In this document: positions 49,746-56,374 of the stretch, in pieces
Numbering within the stretch: the first letter of the stretch is position 1
Layout of the letters: the number at the start of each line of letters is the position of its first letter
Source of the DNA: Shinella sp. PSBB067
GTDB taxonomy: Bacteria; Pseudomonadota; Alphaproteobacteria; Rhizobiales; Rhizobiaceae
Direction: 5' to 3'
Length of the DNA stretch: 64,000 nt
Assembly: GCF_016839145.1 (NCBI RefSeq)
Contig: NZ_CP069303.1
Location: 4,393,001-4,457,000, forward strand
Program-made: the position numbers and the translations under genes
The notes under the pieces: model-generated
The model's input: the letters and a program-made list of their open reading frames with translations, nothing else
What the model was told of the DNA's origin: nothing
Databases searched by the model: none

Positions 49746-49774
49746 CATGACGATGAATGGAAGGGAGCAAGACC

Positions 49775-50053
49775 ATGAACGACGACCGCGAAGACCGCAT
49801 CCGCAGGCGTGCCTATGAACTCTGGGAACTCTGGCAGCAGGAAGGCTCGCCCGAAGGCAAGCCGGACGACCACTGGCTCCAGGCAGAGCATGAGATCGAC
49901 CACGGCGACGGCGAGATCGAAGGAGACGACGAGCCCAACCTCGCCGCCCTGCGCGAAGCCGCCCGCCAGCACAGCGACACCTTCCTCGTGAAGACGGACC
50001 TGGAAGACGCCGACCAGCGCGAGGCGACGCCCGGCATGCGTGAGCAGCCATAG
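49775..50053 (+). CDS. DUF2934 domain-containing small protein
   Basis: A 92-residue acidic protein. The N-terminal part, DREDRIRRRAYELWELWQQEGSPEGKPDDHWLQAE in segments, is the DUF2934 domain: a short helical pair with conserved Arg-Ala-Tyr-x-x-Trp and Asp-His-Trp. It is widespread in rhizobia, sometimes in stress regulons, and of unknown function. ATG 49775 is preceded by AAGGGAG, and a candidate GGAAC-type stress promoter lies upstream. Confidence 0.8.
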   Translation: MNDDREDRIRRRAYELWELWQQEGSPEGKPDDHWLQAEHEIDHGDGEIEGDDEPNLAALREAARQHSDTFLVKTDLEDADQREATPGMREQP

Positions 50054-50301
50054 GGCGCGATGGATACGTGAGCAGCCGTTGGGGCTGCGGGCCGATCCGT
50101 TTGTGCCGGTACAAATTCTGACGGTCGCGGCGAGACTCCTGCGATGGCGGACTATCTGGTCGATGAGGTCCGTCTTGGCGTGAGCAGGGTCGGGAACGCG
50201 GCGTTGTGCGCGCAACAGGGGCCTGGTCGGCTCCGCCGAAGTCTCTTTCTTGCCCTGTTTCACGAGGCACCTCCTGTTGGAGAGTGCCGCCGGTCACATG
50301 C
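50054..50301. other. Gap before the toxin-antitoxin locus
   Basis: No confident gene. On the minus strand a GTG at 50263 has a near-perfect AGGAGGT ribosome site and an open frame (starting KQGKKETSAEPTRPLLRAQRR), but it runs on into the antisense of the DUF2934 gene and resembles nothing I know. It could be a gene remnant. Confidence 0.3.
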
Positions 50302-50309
50302 AAGGAACC

Positions 50310-50344
50310 AGCCAGGCGGCCAAATGAATTGCCGCCCTGGCCAG
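50310..50344 (-). terminator. Hairpin at the end of the toxin-antitoxin operon
   Basis: GCCAGGCGGC (310-319) and GCCGCCCTGGC (330-340) pair with one bulge, just downstream of the antitoxin stop on the minus strand. It has no long U-tract in that direction, so it is a moderate terminator candidate. Confidence 0.45.
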
Positions 50345-50353
50345 TTTTGAGGC

Positions 50354-50632
50354 TCAGGGTGTTACGAGGTTGATTTCGAGCTTGGCTCCAGTGGCCTCGG
50401 CATACCGGCGCAGGGTGGAGAGGGAAGGGGAAACGCCGCCGCCTTCCAGCCGGGCGATGGCCGATTGGGTCGTGCCGATGCGCTTTGCAAGCTCGGCCTG
50501 GGAGAGCTTCGCCTTCGTCCGGGCATGGACGAGGGTTTCGATAAGCCGGAATTCCGCGTCCGCCTTCTCGTATTCCTGCCGGAATTCCGGATTGTCCATC
50601 AGCTTCTTCTTGAGGTCTGCAATCTTCGTCAT
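50354..50632 (-). CDS. HigA-like XRE-family antitoxin
   Basis: A 92-residue helix-turn-helix protein. The XRE domain fills residues 38-85: KAKLSQAELAKRIGTTQSAIARLEGG and then SLSTLRRYAEATGAKLEINL. The N-terminal part (DLKKKLMDNPEFRQEYEKAD) is the segment typical of antitoxins paired with Gp49-like HigB toxins. It would neutralise the toxin and bind its own promoter. Its ATG at 50632 overlaps the toxin stop region by four bases, so the toxin gene comes first, as in higBA. It is intact, whereas the toxin is not. Confidence 0.85.
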   Translation of the reverse strand: MTKIADLKKKLMDNPEFRQEYEKADAEFRLIETLVHARTKAKLSQAELAKRIGTTQSAIARLEGGGVSPSLSTLRRYAEATGAKLEINLVTP

Positions 50633-50951
50633 GGCTTCACCTCTTTCATCCGCGCTCTCGCAATATCTAGGGCGGCTTTCGGGGTCTTCTGCGACTTCTT
50701 CACGAAGACATGCAGGATGACCACTCGCCGTCCAGTGACGGTCACGTAAATGCCGCGTGCGATACCTTCGGAAGCCTTGGCGCGCAGCTCCCAAAGCTTG
50801 CCTTCGAGATGTTTGATATGCGGCTCCCGCAACTGCTCCAGGCCAACGTTCTCGACCGCTTCCATGAGGCGGATGAGCCGGGCTGAAGTCCGGGCGGCAG
50901 CGCCTCGATTTCTGAATCGACAATTTCGAGGGTTTCAACCGTTTATCGCAT
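50629..50951 (-). pseudogene. HigB-like (Gp49/RelE superfamily) toxin gene, apparently disrupted
   Basis: The intact part, from ATG 50865, encodes 78 residues with EPHIKHLEGKLWELRAKA, GIARGIYVTVTGRRVVILHVF and VKKSQKTPKAALDIARAR, the core of phage-derived Gp49-like toxins. The expected N-terminal part is in another frame: TVETLEIVDSEIEALPPGLQ is encoded directly upstream (about 50882-50942), and one missing base in the C-run at 50880-50882 separates it from ARLIRLMEAVE. Upstream of this, ATG CGA at 50951-50946 is followed by TAA. So both a nonsense codon and a frameshift lie before residue 30. An internally started short protein is still possible. Confidence 0.6.
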
Positions 50952-50978
50952 GGATGCTATATAGCGAATATGCGATAA
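50943..50978. promoter_or_regulatory. Palindromic operator of the toxin-antitoxin locus
   Basis: TTATCGCAT (50943-50951) and ATGCGATAA (50970-50978) are perfect inverted 9-mers. Centred exactly between them is GCTATATAGC (50956-50965), itself a palindrome. The combined 36-bp symmetric site, just upstream of the toxin frame, is what an autoregulating HigA dimer pair would bind. Confidence 0.6.
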
Positions 50979-51103
50979 TCATGCAATGGGCATGGCGGTA
51001 GGAGGCAGAGCGCTGATTTGCGTCCTCGGGGTGCCCCGAAGTCCGAAAGCAGAATACAGCGAAAGCCGCTGATTGATAACTTACTGTATTATCAGGGGGA
51101 ATT

Positions 51104-51151
51104 TGGTGGAGCTAAGCGGGATCGAACCGCTGACCTCTTGCATGACATGCA
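51104..51151 (-). other. Attachment-site junction: 3' fragment of a tRNA-Ala gene
   Basis: Read on the minus strand, this is the 3' half of a tRNA-Ala: part of the anticodon arm, variable loop, T-arm with AGCGG-TTCGATC-CCGCT, acceptor strand TAGCTCC, discriminator A and CCA. No 5' half exists upstream; the sequence there does not fold into D-arm or acceptor strand. The anticodon position reads GTC instead of the expected GGC, so identity probably begins just 3' of the anticodon. Such a partial tRNA beside an integrase gene marks a site-specific integration junction. The element lies to the right; the intact tRNA-Ala should be at the far end. Confidence 0.8.
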
Positions 51152-51309
51152 ACGGGTCTTGCTTTCCGCATGTATCCTGACGTTGCCTTGTCTGTCAAAT
51201 AACCGTTTCTTTTCAACGAATCTCCGGTAAGGTGTTTCCGGTAGTTTCCTCTCGTTTCCGTTTCGGGGGTGCCCCGGGGGTGCCCCGAGGCTTTAAAGGT
51301 TCCGGTTAC

Positions 51310-52653
51310 ATGGCCAAGGATGACGACAAGACCGTCAAGCTCACCAAACGCGCCGTCGACGCGATCAAGCCGGACGGGACGGACTTCTACGTGTTCGATA
51401 GTGACCTCGTCGGCTTCGGTGTTCGCGTCCGGGCGACGGGCGGCATGTCCTATATCGTTCGCTACCGCGCCGGGTCCGGCCGGGGCGCTCCCGTCCGCCG
51501 TGTGACCATTGCTGCCGTTGGCAAGATTACCCCCGACCAGGCGCGCGAGAAGGCCAAGGACATCCTGGCGTCGGTCGTGAAGGGAGATGATCCCGCGAAG
51601 GCGAAAGCCGAGGCCCGCGCTGCGCTTTCGTTCGGTGACCTTGTTGCGAAATACCTCGATCACGTCGCGGCGAAGAAGAAGGCCGCCACGCATGACCTCT
51701 ACAAGCACCTCCTGAACAGCTACGCGCTGCCGTCCTTGGCGAAGCGCCCCGCCGCCAGTCTCACGTCTCTGGATATCGCCCCTTTGCATCTGAAGCTGCG
51801 CGACAGGGCCACGACGGGCAATAGGTTCCTCGCCGTGGTCGCATCGCTCTATAGCTGGGCGATGGAGGCGAAGCTGCTGGCGAAGATGGAGAACCCGGCC
51901 GCCGGTATCGAGAAGTTTCGGGAGAGCCGTAGGGAACGCTTCCTGACGTCAGAAGAGCTGGGAAGGCTGGGTGATGCCATCCATGAGGCTGAAACCGACG
52001 GTATTCCATGGGAGCCTGATCCGACCAAGAAAGCCAAGCACGCGCCCAAGGCTGAGAACAGGCGCGTCAAAATCGATGCGACCGTTGCCGCCGCCCTGCG
52101 CCTCTACGTCCTGACAGGCGCCCGCAGAAGCGAAATCCTGAATTTGACGTGGGATATGGTCGATCTGGAGCGCGGGTTGCTTTTCCTTCAGGACAGCAAG
52201 ACCGGGCAAAAGACCATTATTCTGAATGGCCCGGCTCAATTGATCCTGTCCGAGCTGCCGCGGGTGGACCGTTTCGTCATTCCTGGCCAGGCAAAGAAGA
52301 GGCCGGACGGCACCATGGAAAGCCGCCCGCGCTCCGACCTGAAGCGGCCATGGGCAGCGGTGCGAAAGCGGGCTGGTCTCAATGCCGACGCCGACAATCC
52401 GCAATTCCGCGTGCGGCTTCATGACCTCCGGCACACACATGCGTCCATCGGGGTCGGCTCCAATCTTGGGTTGCCAATCGTCGGCAAGCTCTTGGGGCAC
52501 AAGCAAACACGGACCACGGAACGCTATGCGCATCTCGAAACCGATCCAGTTCGGAAGGCATCCGAAGCTATCGGCGCGCGGATTATGGATGCGATGGGCG
52601 GCAGGAAGGGCCGGAAATCGAACGTTGTTCTTATGAAGAAGGGCGGCAATTGA
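51310..52653 (+). CDS. int: Tyrosine-type site-specific integrase
   Basis: A 447-residue tyrosine recombinase. The N-terminal DUF4102-like arm-binding domain (LTKRAVDAIKPDGTDFYVFD, LVGFGVRVRATGGMSYIVRY) is followed by a core-binding domain (LSFGDLVAKYLDHVAAKKK) and the catalytic domain. The catalytic residues are visible: Arg in LTGARRSEILNLTW, His-x-x-Arg in RLHDLRHTHAS, and the nucleophile Tyr in TRTTERYAHLE with LLGHKQ before it. It integrates the element into the tRNA-Ala gene, whose fragment lies 160 bp upstream. ATG 51310 is preferred to the GTG at 51232. Its stop overlaps the next gene. Confidence 0.93.
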   Translation: MAKDDDKTVKLTKRAVDAIKPDGTDFYVFDSDLVGFGVRVRATGGMSYIVRYRAGSGRGAPVRRVTIAAVGKITPDQAREKAKDILASVVKGDDPAKAKAEARAALSFGDLVAKYLDHVAAKKKAATHDLYKHLLNSYALPSLAKRPAASLTSLDIAPLHLKLRDRATTGNRFLAVVASLYSWAMEAKLLAKMENPAAGIEKFRESRRERFLTSEELGRLGDAIHEAETDGIPWEPDPTKKAKHAPKAENRRVKIDATVAAALRLYVLTGARRSEILNLTWDMVDLERGLLFLQDSKTGQKTIILNGPAQLILSELPRVDRFVIPGQAKKRPDGTMESRPRSDLKRPWAAVRKRAGLNADADNPQFRVRLHDLRHTHASIGVGSNLGLPIVGKLLGHKQTRTTERYAHLETDPVRKASEAIGARIMDAMGGRKGRKSNVVLMKKGGN

Positions 52654-53618
52654 TGAAGATGAGCAGAGGTATGGTTTTGATGCGCAAAATTACGTTCGTC
52701 CGCGCTGATTGCCGTTCATGCGAAGAGGTCTTCGAATTGGATAACGGATACGGATTTGAAAGCGTCATCGCAGACATGCGGACGAAGCATCCCGATGATT
52801 GGCATCATTATGAATTGCATGACGGCTTTTCCAACGATGAATTGGGGGCGTGGTATCGGGCACGATGCACGAGGCCAATACCGCGCCAGAATCCACATGA
52901 TGCCGAGGTTCAAATGCAGCCGAGAAAAGACCTTATAAATGAATTGAACTGGAATTTAACGCAGACAGTGATTTGGATTGCCACGCGGAACTCACGAGAG
53001 TTGAACAAGTTGGGAAATGATTCACTGGCTTTCCTTCTGATGCCGCAGAAGGACGATATGCCGGAGGATGCAGACCTTCTTGAGCTACTGGCGCCAGCCA
53101 TGGCCGAGTTGTGGGATCAACTCGACAAAGGGCATATCCATGCGACAGGTGTTACGCTAGGCGGCCAATTTGTCGAGATCGATCAATCGCTCTGGTCGAG
53201 GCTCTTGCTCAAAAATGATTCCCTTGATGACTTCAGAAGCGCGAATGAGGCCACGCTTATAATACCGGCGACAGACGTGTACTTTCGAGATGTAGGCTTC
53301 AGATCGGCGGAAATCCTGAACCTCTGGGGGCCTCTCCAGCCCCCTCGAAGTTATGAGGCCAAACCGCTCACGAAAGAAGCTACGCACGCTAGCCCAATCG
53401 CACCTACCGAGCGCGCGCGGCAAAAGTCGCAGCAGAACAGGGTCAAACCATTCCTCGACCAACTTTTCCCAGGTTGGTTGCCTGACCCCTCGCAACTTAC
53501 TGATACTCAGCTTGTTGAGAAAGTCGCAAAAGCGATGGATGGCGCTGCAAAAATCGACCCGAACCGTGGCAAGGCGCCAAGTCGAGAGACTATCCTGCGG
53601 GCAGCCGGTCGAAAGTAA
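52653..53618 (+). CDS. Uncharacterised protein of the integration module
   Basis: A 321-residue protein that I do not recognise as a named family. The first 60 residues hold a Cys pair (DCRSCEEVFELDNGYGFE) and many acidic and aromatic residues. A middle domain, about residues 90-230, has LNWNLTQTVIWIATRNSREL, PAMAELWDQLDKGHIHATGV and YFRDVGFRSAEILNLWG, a pattern seen in many alphaproteobacterial unknowns near integrases. The C-terminal part (VKPFLDQLFPGWLPDPSQL, SRETILRAAGRK) looks like a small helical DNA-binding or primase-associated module. The start overlaps the integrase stop. Base composition is more A+T-rich than its neighbours, suggesting a cargo gene. Confidence 0.7.
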   Translation: MKMSRGMVLMRKITFVRADCRSCEEVFELDNGYGFESVIADMRTKHPDDWHHYELHDGFSNDELGAWYRARCTRPIPRQNPHDAEVQMQPRKDLINELNWNLTQTVIWIATRNSRELNKLGNDSLAFLLMPQKDDMPEDADLLELLAPAMAELWDQLDKGHIHATGVTLGGQFVEIDQSLWSRLLLKNDSLDDFRSANEATLIIPATDVYFRDVGFRSAEILNLWGPLQPPRSYEAKPLTKEATHASPIAPTERARQKSQQNRVKPFLDQLFPGWLPDPSQLTDTQLVEKVAKAMDGAAKIDPNRGKAPSRETILRAAGRK

Positions 53619-53635
53619 TAGATATCGGCACTTCC

Positions 53636-53673
53636 TGGCAAATTAGGCAAAATAGGCATTGCCGTAGTTGCCA
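53636..53673. repeat. Four-fold TTGCC(A)-type inverted repeats upstream of xis-like gene
   Basis: TGGCAA (53636-53641) and AGGCAA (53645-53650) on one side, TTGCC (53659-53663) and TTGCCA (53668-53673) on the other form a double inverted repeat. It is in the only long gap (132 bp) of the early region and may be a binding site for the excisionase, integrase arms or a repressor. Confidence 0.5.
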
Positions 53674-53704
53674 AATGACCACCCACCTAAAGTGCAGCAG
53701 AGTT

Positions 53705-53743
53705 CCTGTGTTTCCGCGACTGTCGCGGCTGTTTCAGCACAGG
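53705..53743 (+). promoter_or_regulatory. Nested hairpin covering the ribosome site of the xis-like gene
   Basis: CCTGTG (53705-53710) pairs with CACAGG (53738-53743), and inside CCGCGA (53714-53719) pairs with TCGCGG (53723-53728). The right arm includes the start of the AGGAG ribosome site used at ATG 53751. If formed in RNA, the stem would hide the ribosome site. Confidence 0.5.
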
Positions 53744-53750
53744 AGTTACC

Positions 53751-53957
53751 ATGCTTGCTACTGCTCATCATCATATGCTTCGTACGCCACAGGCGGCAAA
53801 GTATCTGAATATTTCGGCCTCGACCCTGAATAAGCTCAGGCTCGTAGGCGGTGGTCCTCGATATGCTAAGCTCGGTAAGTCGGTTGTGTATGACCCGGCT
53901 GATCTTGATGCTTGGGTTGAGGCAAACCGCCGTACCTCCACTTCGGTCGCAGCTTAG
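53751..53957 (+). CDS. AlpA/excisionase-like helix-turn-helix protein
   Basis: A 68-residue MerR-like HTH_17 protein: RTPQAAKYLNISASTLNKLR, GGGPRYAKLGKSVVYDPADLDAWVE in parts. This layout (winged helix with W-V-E ending) is that of AlpA, Xis and torI-type directionality factors of phage and islands. It probably binds near the att site or upstream repeats to control excision or early genes. A CAGGAG ribosome site precedes the ATG. It is followed by a run of small overlapping genes. Confidence 0.85.
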   Translation: MLATAHHHMLRTPQAAKYLNISASTLNKLRLVGGGPRYAKLGKSVVYDPADLDAWVEANRRTSTSVAA

Positions 53958-53968
53958 AGGATGCGGCC

Positions 53969-54190
53969 ATGACGAGACGAGAAAACCCGGCGGAGCTGCG
54001 CACCAGCTCCAACCGGGTTCTGAATATCGATGTTCTTGGCAGGACCGTCGATAACCAGAACCCTACCGAATTTCCCCTCAAAACTCAATCGGAATTGCTC
54101 GCAGCTCGCGCCGTCATGCGCCGGTTCCGCGTGTCCTACTGGCACGCTGTCACGATCTGCCAGCTCTCCGGTCTTGGAGGTGCGGCATGA
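53969..54190 (+). CDS. Small phage-type hypothetical protein
   Basis: A 73-residue polar protein (ENPAELRTSSNRVLNIDVLG, with RRFRVSYWHAVTICQLSGLGG at the end). The C-terminal segment, with its Arg-Val-Ser-x-x-x-Ala motif, resembles the short helix of many rhizobial phage early proteins. It is followed by the next gene with an ATGA overlap, which supports it being translated. No function assigned. Confidence 0.55.
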   Translation: MTRRENPAELRTSSNRVLNIDVLGRTVDNQNPTEFPLKTQSELLAARAVMRRFRVSYWHAVTICQLSGLGGAA

Positions 54191-54483
54191 AAAAGCTCAC
54201 CATCACCGCCCGCATCCTTCCCGATGGAAAGCCTGTGACTGTTATCGGCCGCGATGCCTGGGCACTTCGCAACCTCATCAATGCCGGTGCCGTCGGTTGT
54301 ACGCCGATTGACCATCCCGGCCCGCGTTGGAGCCATTATATCTTCAAGCTACGCGGGTTCGGCTTCCTCATCGAGACCGTCAACGAAAACCATGGTGGCC
54401 CGTTCGCCGGCACCCACGCACGCTATGTTCTGCGTTCTGAGGTAGAAATCGTGCGTGCCTCCGATCAGCAGGAGGCCGCATAA
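54187..54483 (+). CDS. Winged-helix domain phage protein
   Basis: A 98-residue protein with VTVIGRDAWALRNLINAGAVG, PIDHPGPRWSHYIFKLRGFGF and GGPFAGTHARYVLRSEVEI. The pattern of an initial helix, a Cys-Thr-Pro loop, and a two-strand wing is that of small winged-helix proteins common in rhizobial prophages. It is likely a DNA-binding early protein. Overlap junctions join it on both sides (ATGA at 54187; the next ATG at 54483). Confidence 0.65.
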   Translation: MKKLTITARILPDGKPVTVIGRDAWALRNLINAGAVGCTPIDHPGPRWSHYIFKLRGFGFLIETVNENHGGPFAGTHARYVLRSEVEIVRASDQQEAA

Positions 54484-54944
54484 TGCTGAAATCTCAATTC
54501 CTGACGAAAGCCCGCTTCCTCGGCACGGTCGACATCAAAGGCAAACCGGTTTCCTTCTTCTCCCCTCCGCACGAAGAACCTGATTTCCTGTGGGTCGATC
54601 TGGAGGAACTGGCGAAGGTTTTTCTTCCCGATGATGCGGCGATCCGCATGGTGAAGCATTCCCATAACTTCGGAATGGCCAATCGGCCAACCGAAGCCGC
54701 AGTGCGCGGCGACAAGATTGTGACCATCGTTCCCCACCCGATGGCGCAAGGCTTCTGTGCCTTCATCGATCACGAGAATGGGCATGTCGTGTTGAATGAG
54801 GAGGAATGGAACCTCGGTCCGGCCAACCTGGCTTACGTTCGTGCCTTTGCGGACGCCCACAGCAAATATAGGCCCCTAGAATTTGATGAGCTTTTCGCAG
54901 CCTACCGCAATCAGGGTGGTCCTCACTTGCGAGGTTCTGAATGA
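54483..54944 (+). CDS. Phage hypothetical protein
   Basis: A 153-residue protein: LGTVDIKGKPVSFFSPPHEEP, FLWVDLEELAKVFLPDDAA, and YVRAFADAHSKYRPLEFDELFAAYRNQGG in parts. The phrase with Leu-Trp-Val-Asp-x-Glu-Glu-Leu-Ala recalls the N-terminal domain of BRO-type antirepressors, but the similarity is weak. It overlaps the helicase gene start by four bases, so it belongs to the early operon. Function unknown. Confidence 0.6.
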   Translation: MLKSQFLTKARFLGTVDIKGKPVSFFSPPHEEPDFLWVDLEELAKVFLPDDAAIRMVKHSHNFGMANRPTEAAVRGDKIVTIVPHPMAQGFCAFIDHENGHVVLNEEEWNLGPANLAYVRAFADAHSKYRPLEFDELFAAYRNQGGPHLRGSE

Positions 54945-56374
54945 GCACCGCCCTCGATGCGAGCTATATCCCCGAGTTGGAGCAGGAGGTGCTTGGCGCG
55001 CTCCTCGTTTCCGGTGATATCAAACACCTTCCCGGCTCACTTGAGCCGGGGCACTTCATCGAGCCGCTGCACCGCGAGATTTTCGCCAGCATGAAGCAGG
55101 CGGCCACCCAATATCGATCCGTGCGGCTGGATCTCGTTCGGAATGTCCTGGCTTCGGCCGGGGACATGGATGCCTATAAGAAGACTCTCGGCATTTCGGT
55201 GCCGGAATACCTTGCTCGCCTTGCCAGCGGGACCGCGCGCGGAGTGGGCGGCCTGAAGGATAGCATTCCGGCAATGTTGCATCAGTGGGGCCGCTTCTGT
55301 GTAGGTCGGGAGGCTGAGCGCTTGCTTCTGGCCGCGGCCGATCCGGGCACCAGCCCTGCCGAGTTGATCCGAACCGCGGCGCAGTCCTTTGATGAGGTGT
55401 CATCGACCCTTCGCAGTGGTCGCCAGCGGAAAACACTGTTCAGCATTGGAGAGGCTTCGGAGACGGCCATCGCCGCGGCGGCCGACGCCATGAAGCGTGG
55501 GGGAGGGCTCACCGGCACAACATGGGGCCTGTCCGACGTGAACCGCGCCACGGGCGGAATGCAGCTCGGGGAAATGATTATCCTCGGCGCTCGCCCTTCC
55601 ATGGGCAAAACCGCCGTATCCTTGTCCATTGCCATTCAGGCCGCCATGGCGGGCGTTGGTGCCGGCTTTATCTCGCTGGAAATGGGCGTCCGTTCCTTGG
55701 CCATGCGCGCATTGACGGACATCGCATTCAATGACCATGGGTCCATCGCCTATAGCGACCTCCTCACCGGCCGGGTGAGCGAAGCCGACTTTGAACATGT
55801 GGTTCTCGCTCAAAGGAAGCTGGATGCGCTGCCGCTGCTGATCGAGGACGCTTCTGGCCTCTCGATGCTGGACATTCGCACCAAATACGAACGGATGGCG
55901 GAAAGCGCCGAGCGTGGCGGAACACCGCTCCGGGTGCTGGTGGTCGATTATCTCCAGCTCATCGCGGCTTCGTCGCGATATCAAGGCAACCGCACGGCGG
56001 AAATCAGCGAGATTTCGGCAGGGCTCCGCAATCTGGCCCGCGAGTACGGCATCGCCGTGCTGGCACTGTCGCAGCTCTCTCGTCAGGTGGAAAGCAGGGA
56101 AGACAAGCGGCCGATGCTCTCCGATCTGAGAGAAAGCGGTTCCATCGAACAGGACGCCGATACGGTCATCTTCCTGTTTCGCGAGGCCTACTATCTCGGA
56201 AAAACCAAGGGCAGGAACGCCGATGAAGAAGCTGACCGCATGGAGAAGCTTACGGCCTGCCAGAACAAACTTGAATTCATCATCGCCAAGCAGCGAATGG
56301 GCGCCACCAGGACGGTGGACCTGTTCATCGACGTTGCCAGTTCCGCGGTGAGAAACGCAGCGAGGACGATGTAA
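54941..56374 (+). CDS. Phage replicative DNA helicase, DnaB type
   Basis: A 477-residue DnaB-family helicase. The N domain (EQEVLGALLVSGDIKHLPGS, HREIFASMKQ) is followed by the RecA-like motor domain: Walker A in GARPSMGKTAVSLSIA, FISLEMGVRSLAMRAL, Walker B in VLVVDYLQLIAA, SQLSRQVESREDKRPMLSDL in parts and SGSIEQDADTVIFLFRE, KNRMGATR-like end as AKQRMGATRTVDL. It would unwind at the phage origin and works with the next gene product. Start and stop both overlap neighbours (ATGA at 54941; the next ATG at 56374). Confidence 0.94.
   Translation: MSTALDASYIPELEQEVLGALLVSGDIKHLPGSLEPGHFIEPLHREIFASMKQAATQYRSVRLDLVRNVLASAGDMDAYKKTLGISVPEYLARLASGTARGVGGLKDSIPAMLHQWGRFCVGREAERLLLAAADPGTSPAELIRTAAQSFDEVSSTLRSGRQRKTLFSIGEASETAIAAAADAMKRGGGLTGTTWGLSDVNRATGGMQLGEMIILGARPSMGKTAVSLSIAIQAAMAGVGAGFISLEMGVRSLAMRALTDIAFNDHGSIAYSDLLTGRVSEADFEHVVLAQRKLDALPLLIEDASGLSMLDIRTKYERMAESAERGGTPLRVLVVDYLQLIAASSRYQGNRTAEISEISAGLRNLAREYGIAVLALSQLSRQVESREDKRPMLSDLRESGSIEQDADTVIFLFREAYYLGKTKGRNADEEADRMEKLTACQNKLEFIIAKQRMGATRTVDLFIDVASSAVRNAARTM

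Noticed and set aside
51104..51151. A complete tRNA gene on the minus strand
   Set aside because: Only the 3' half can be folded; D-arm and 5' acceptor strand are missing.
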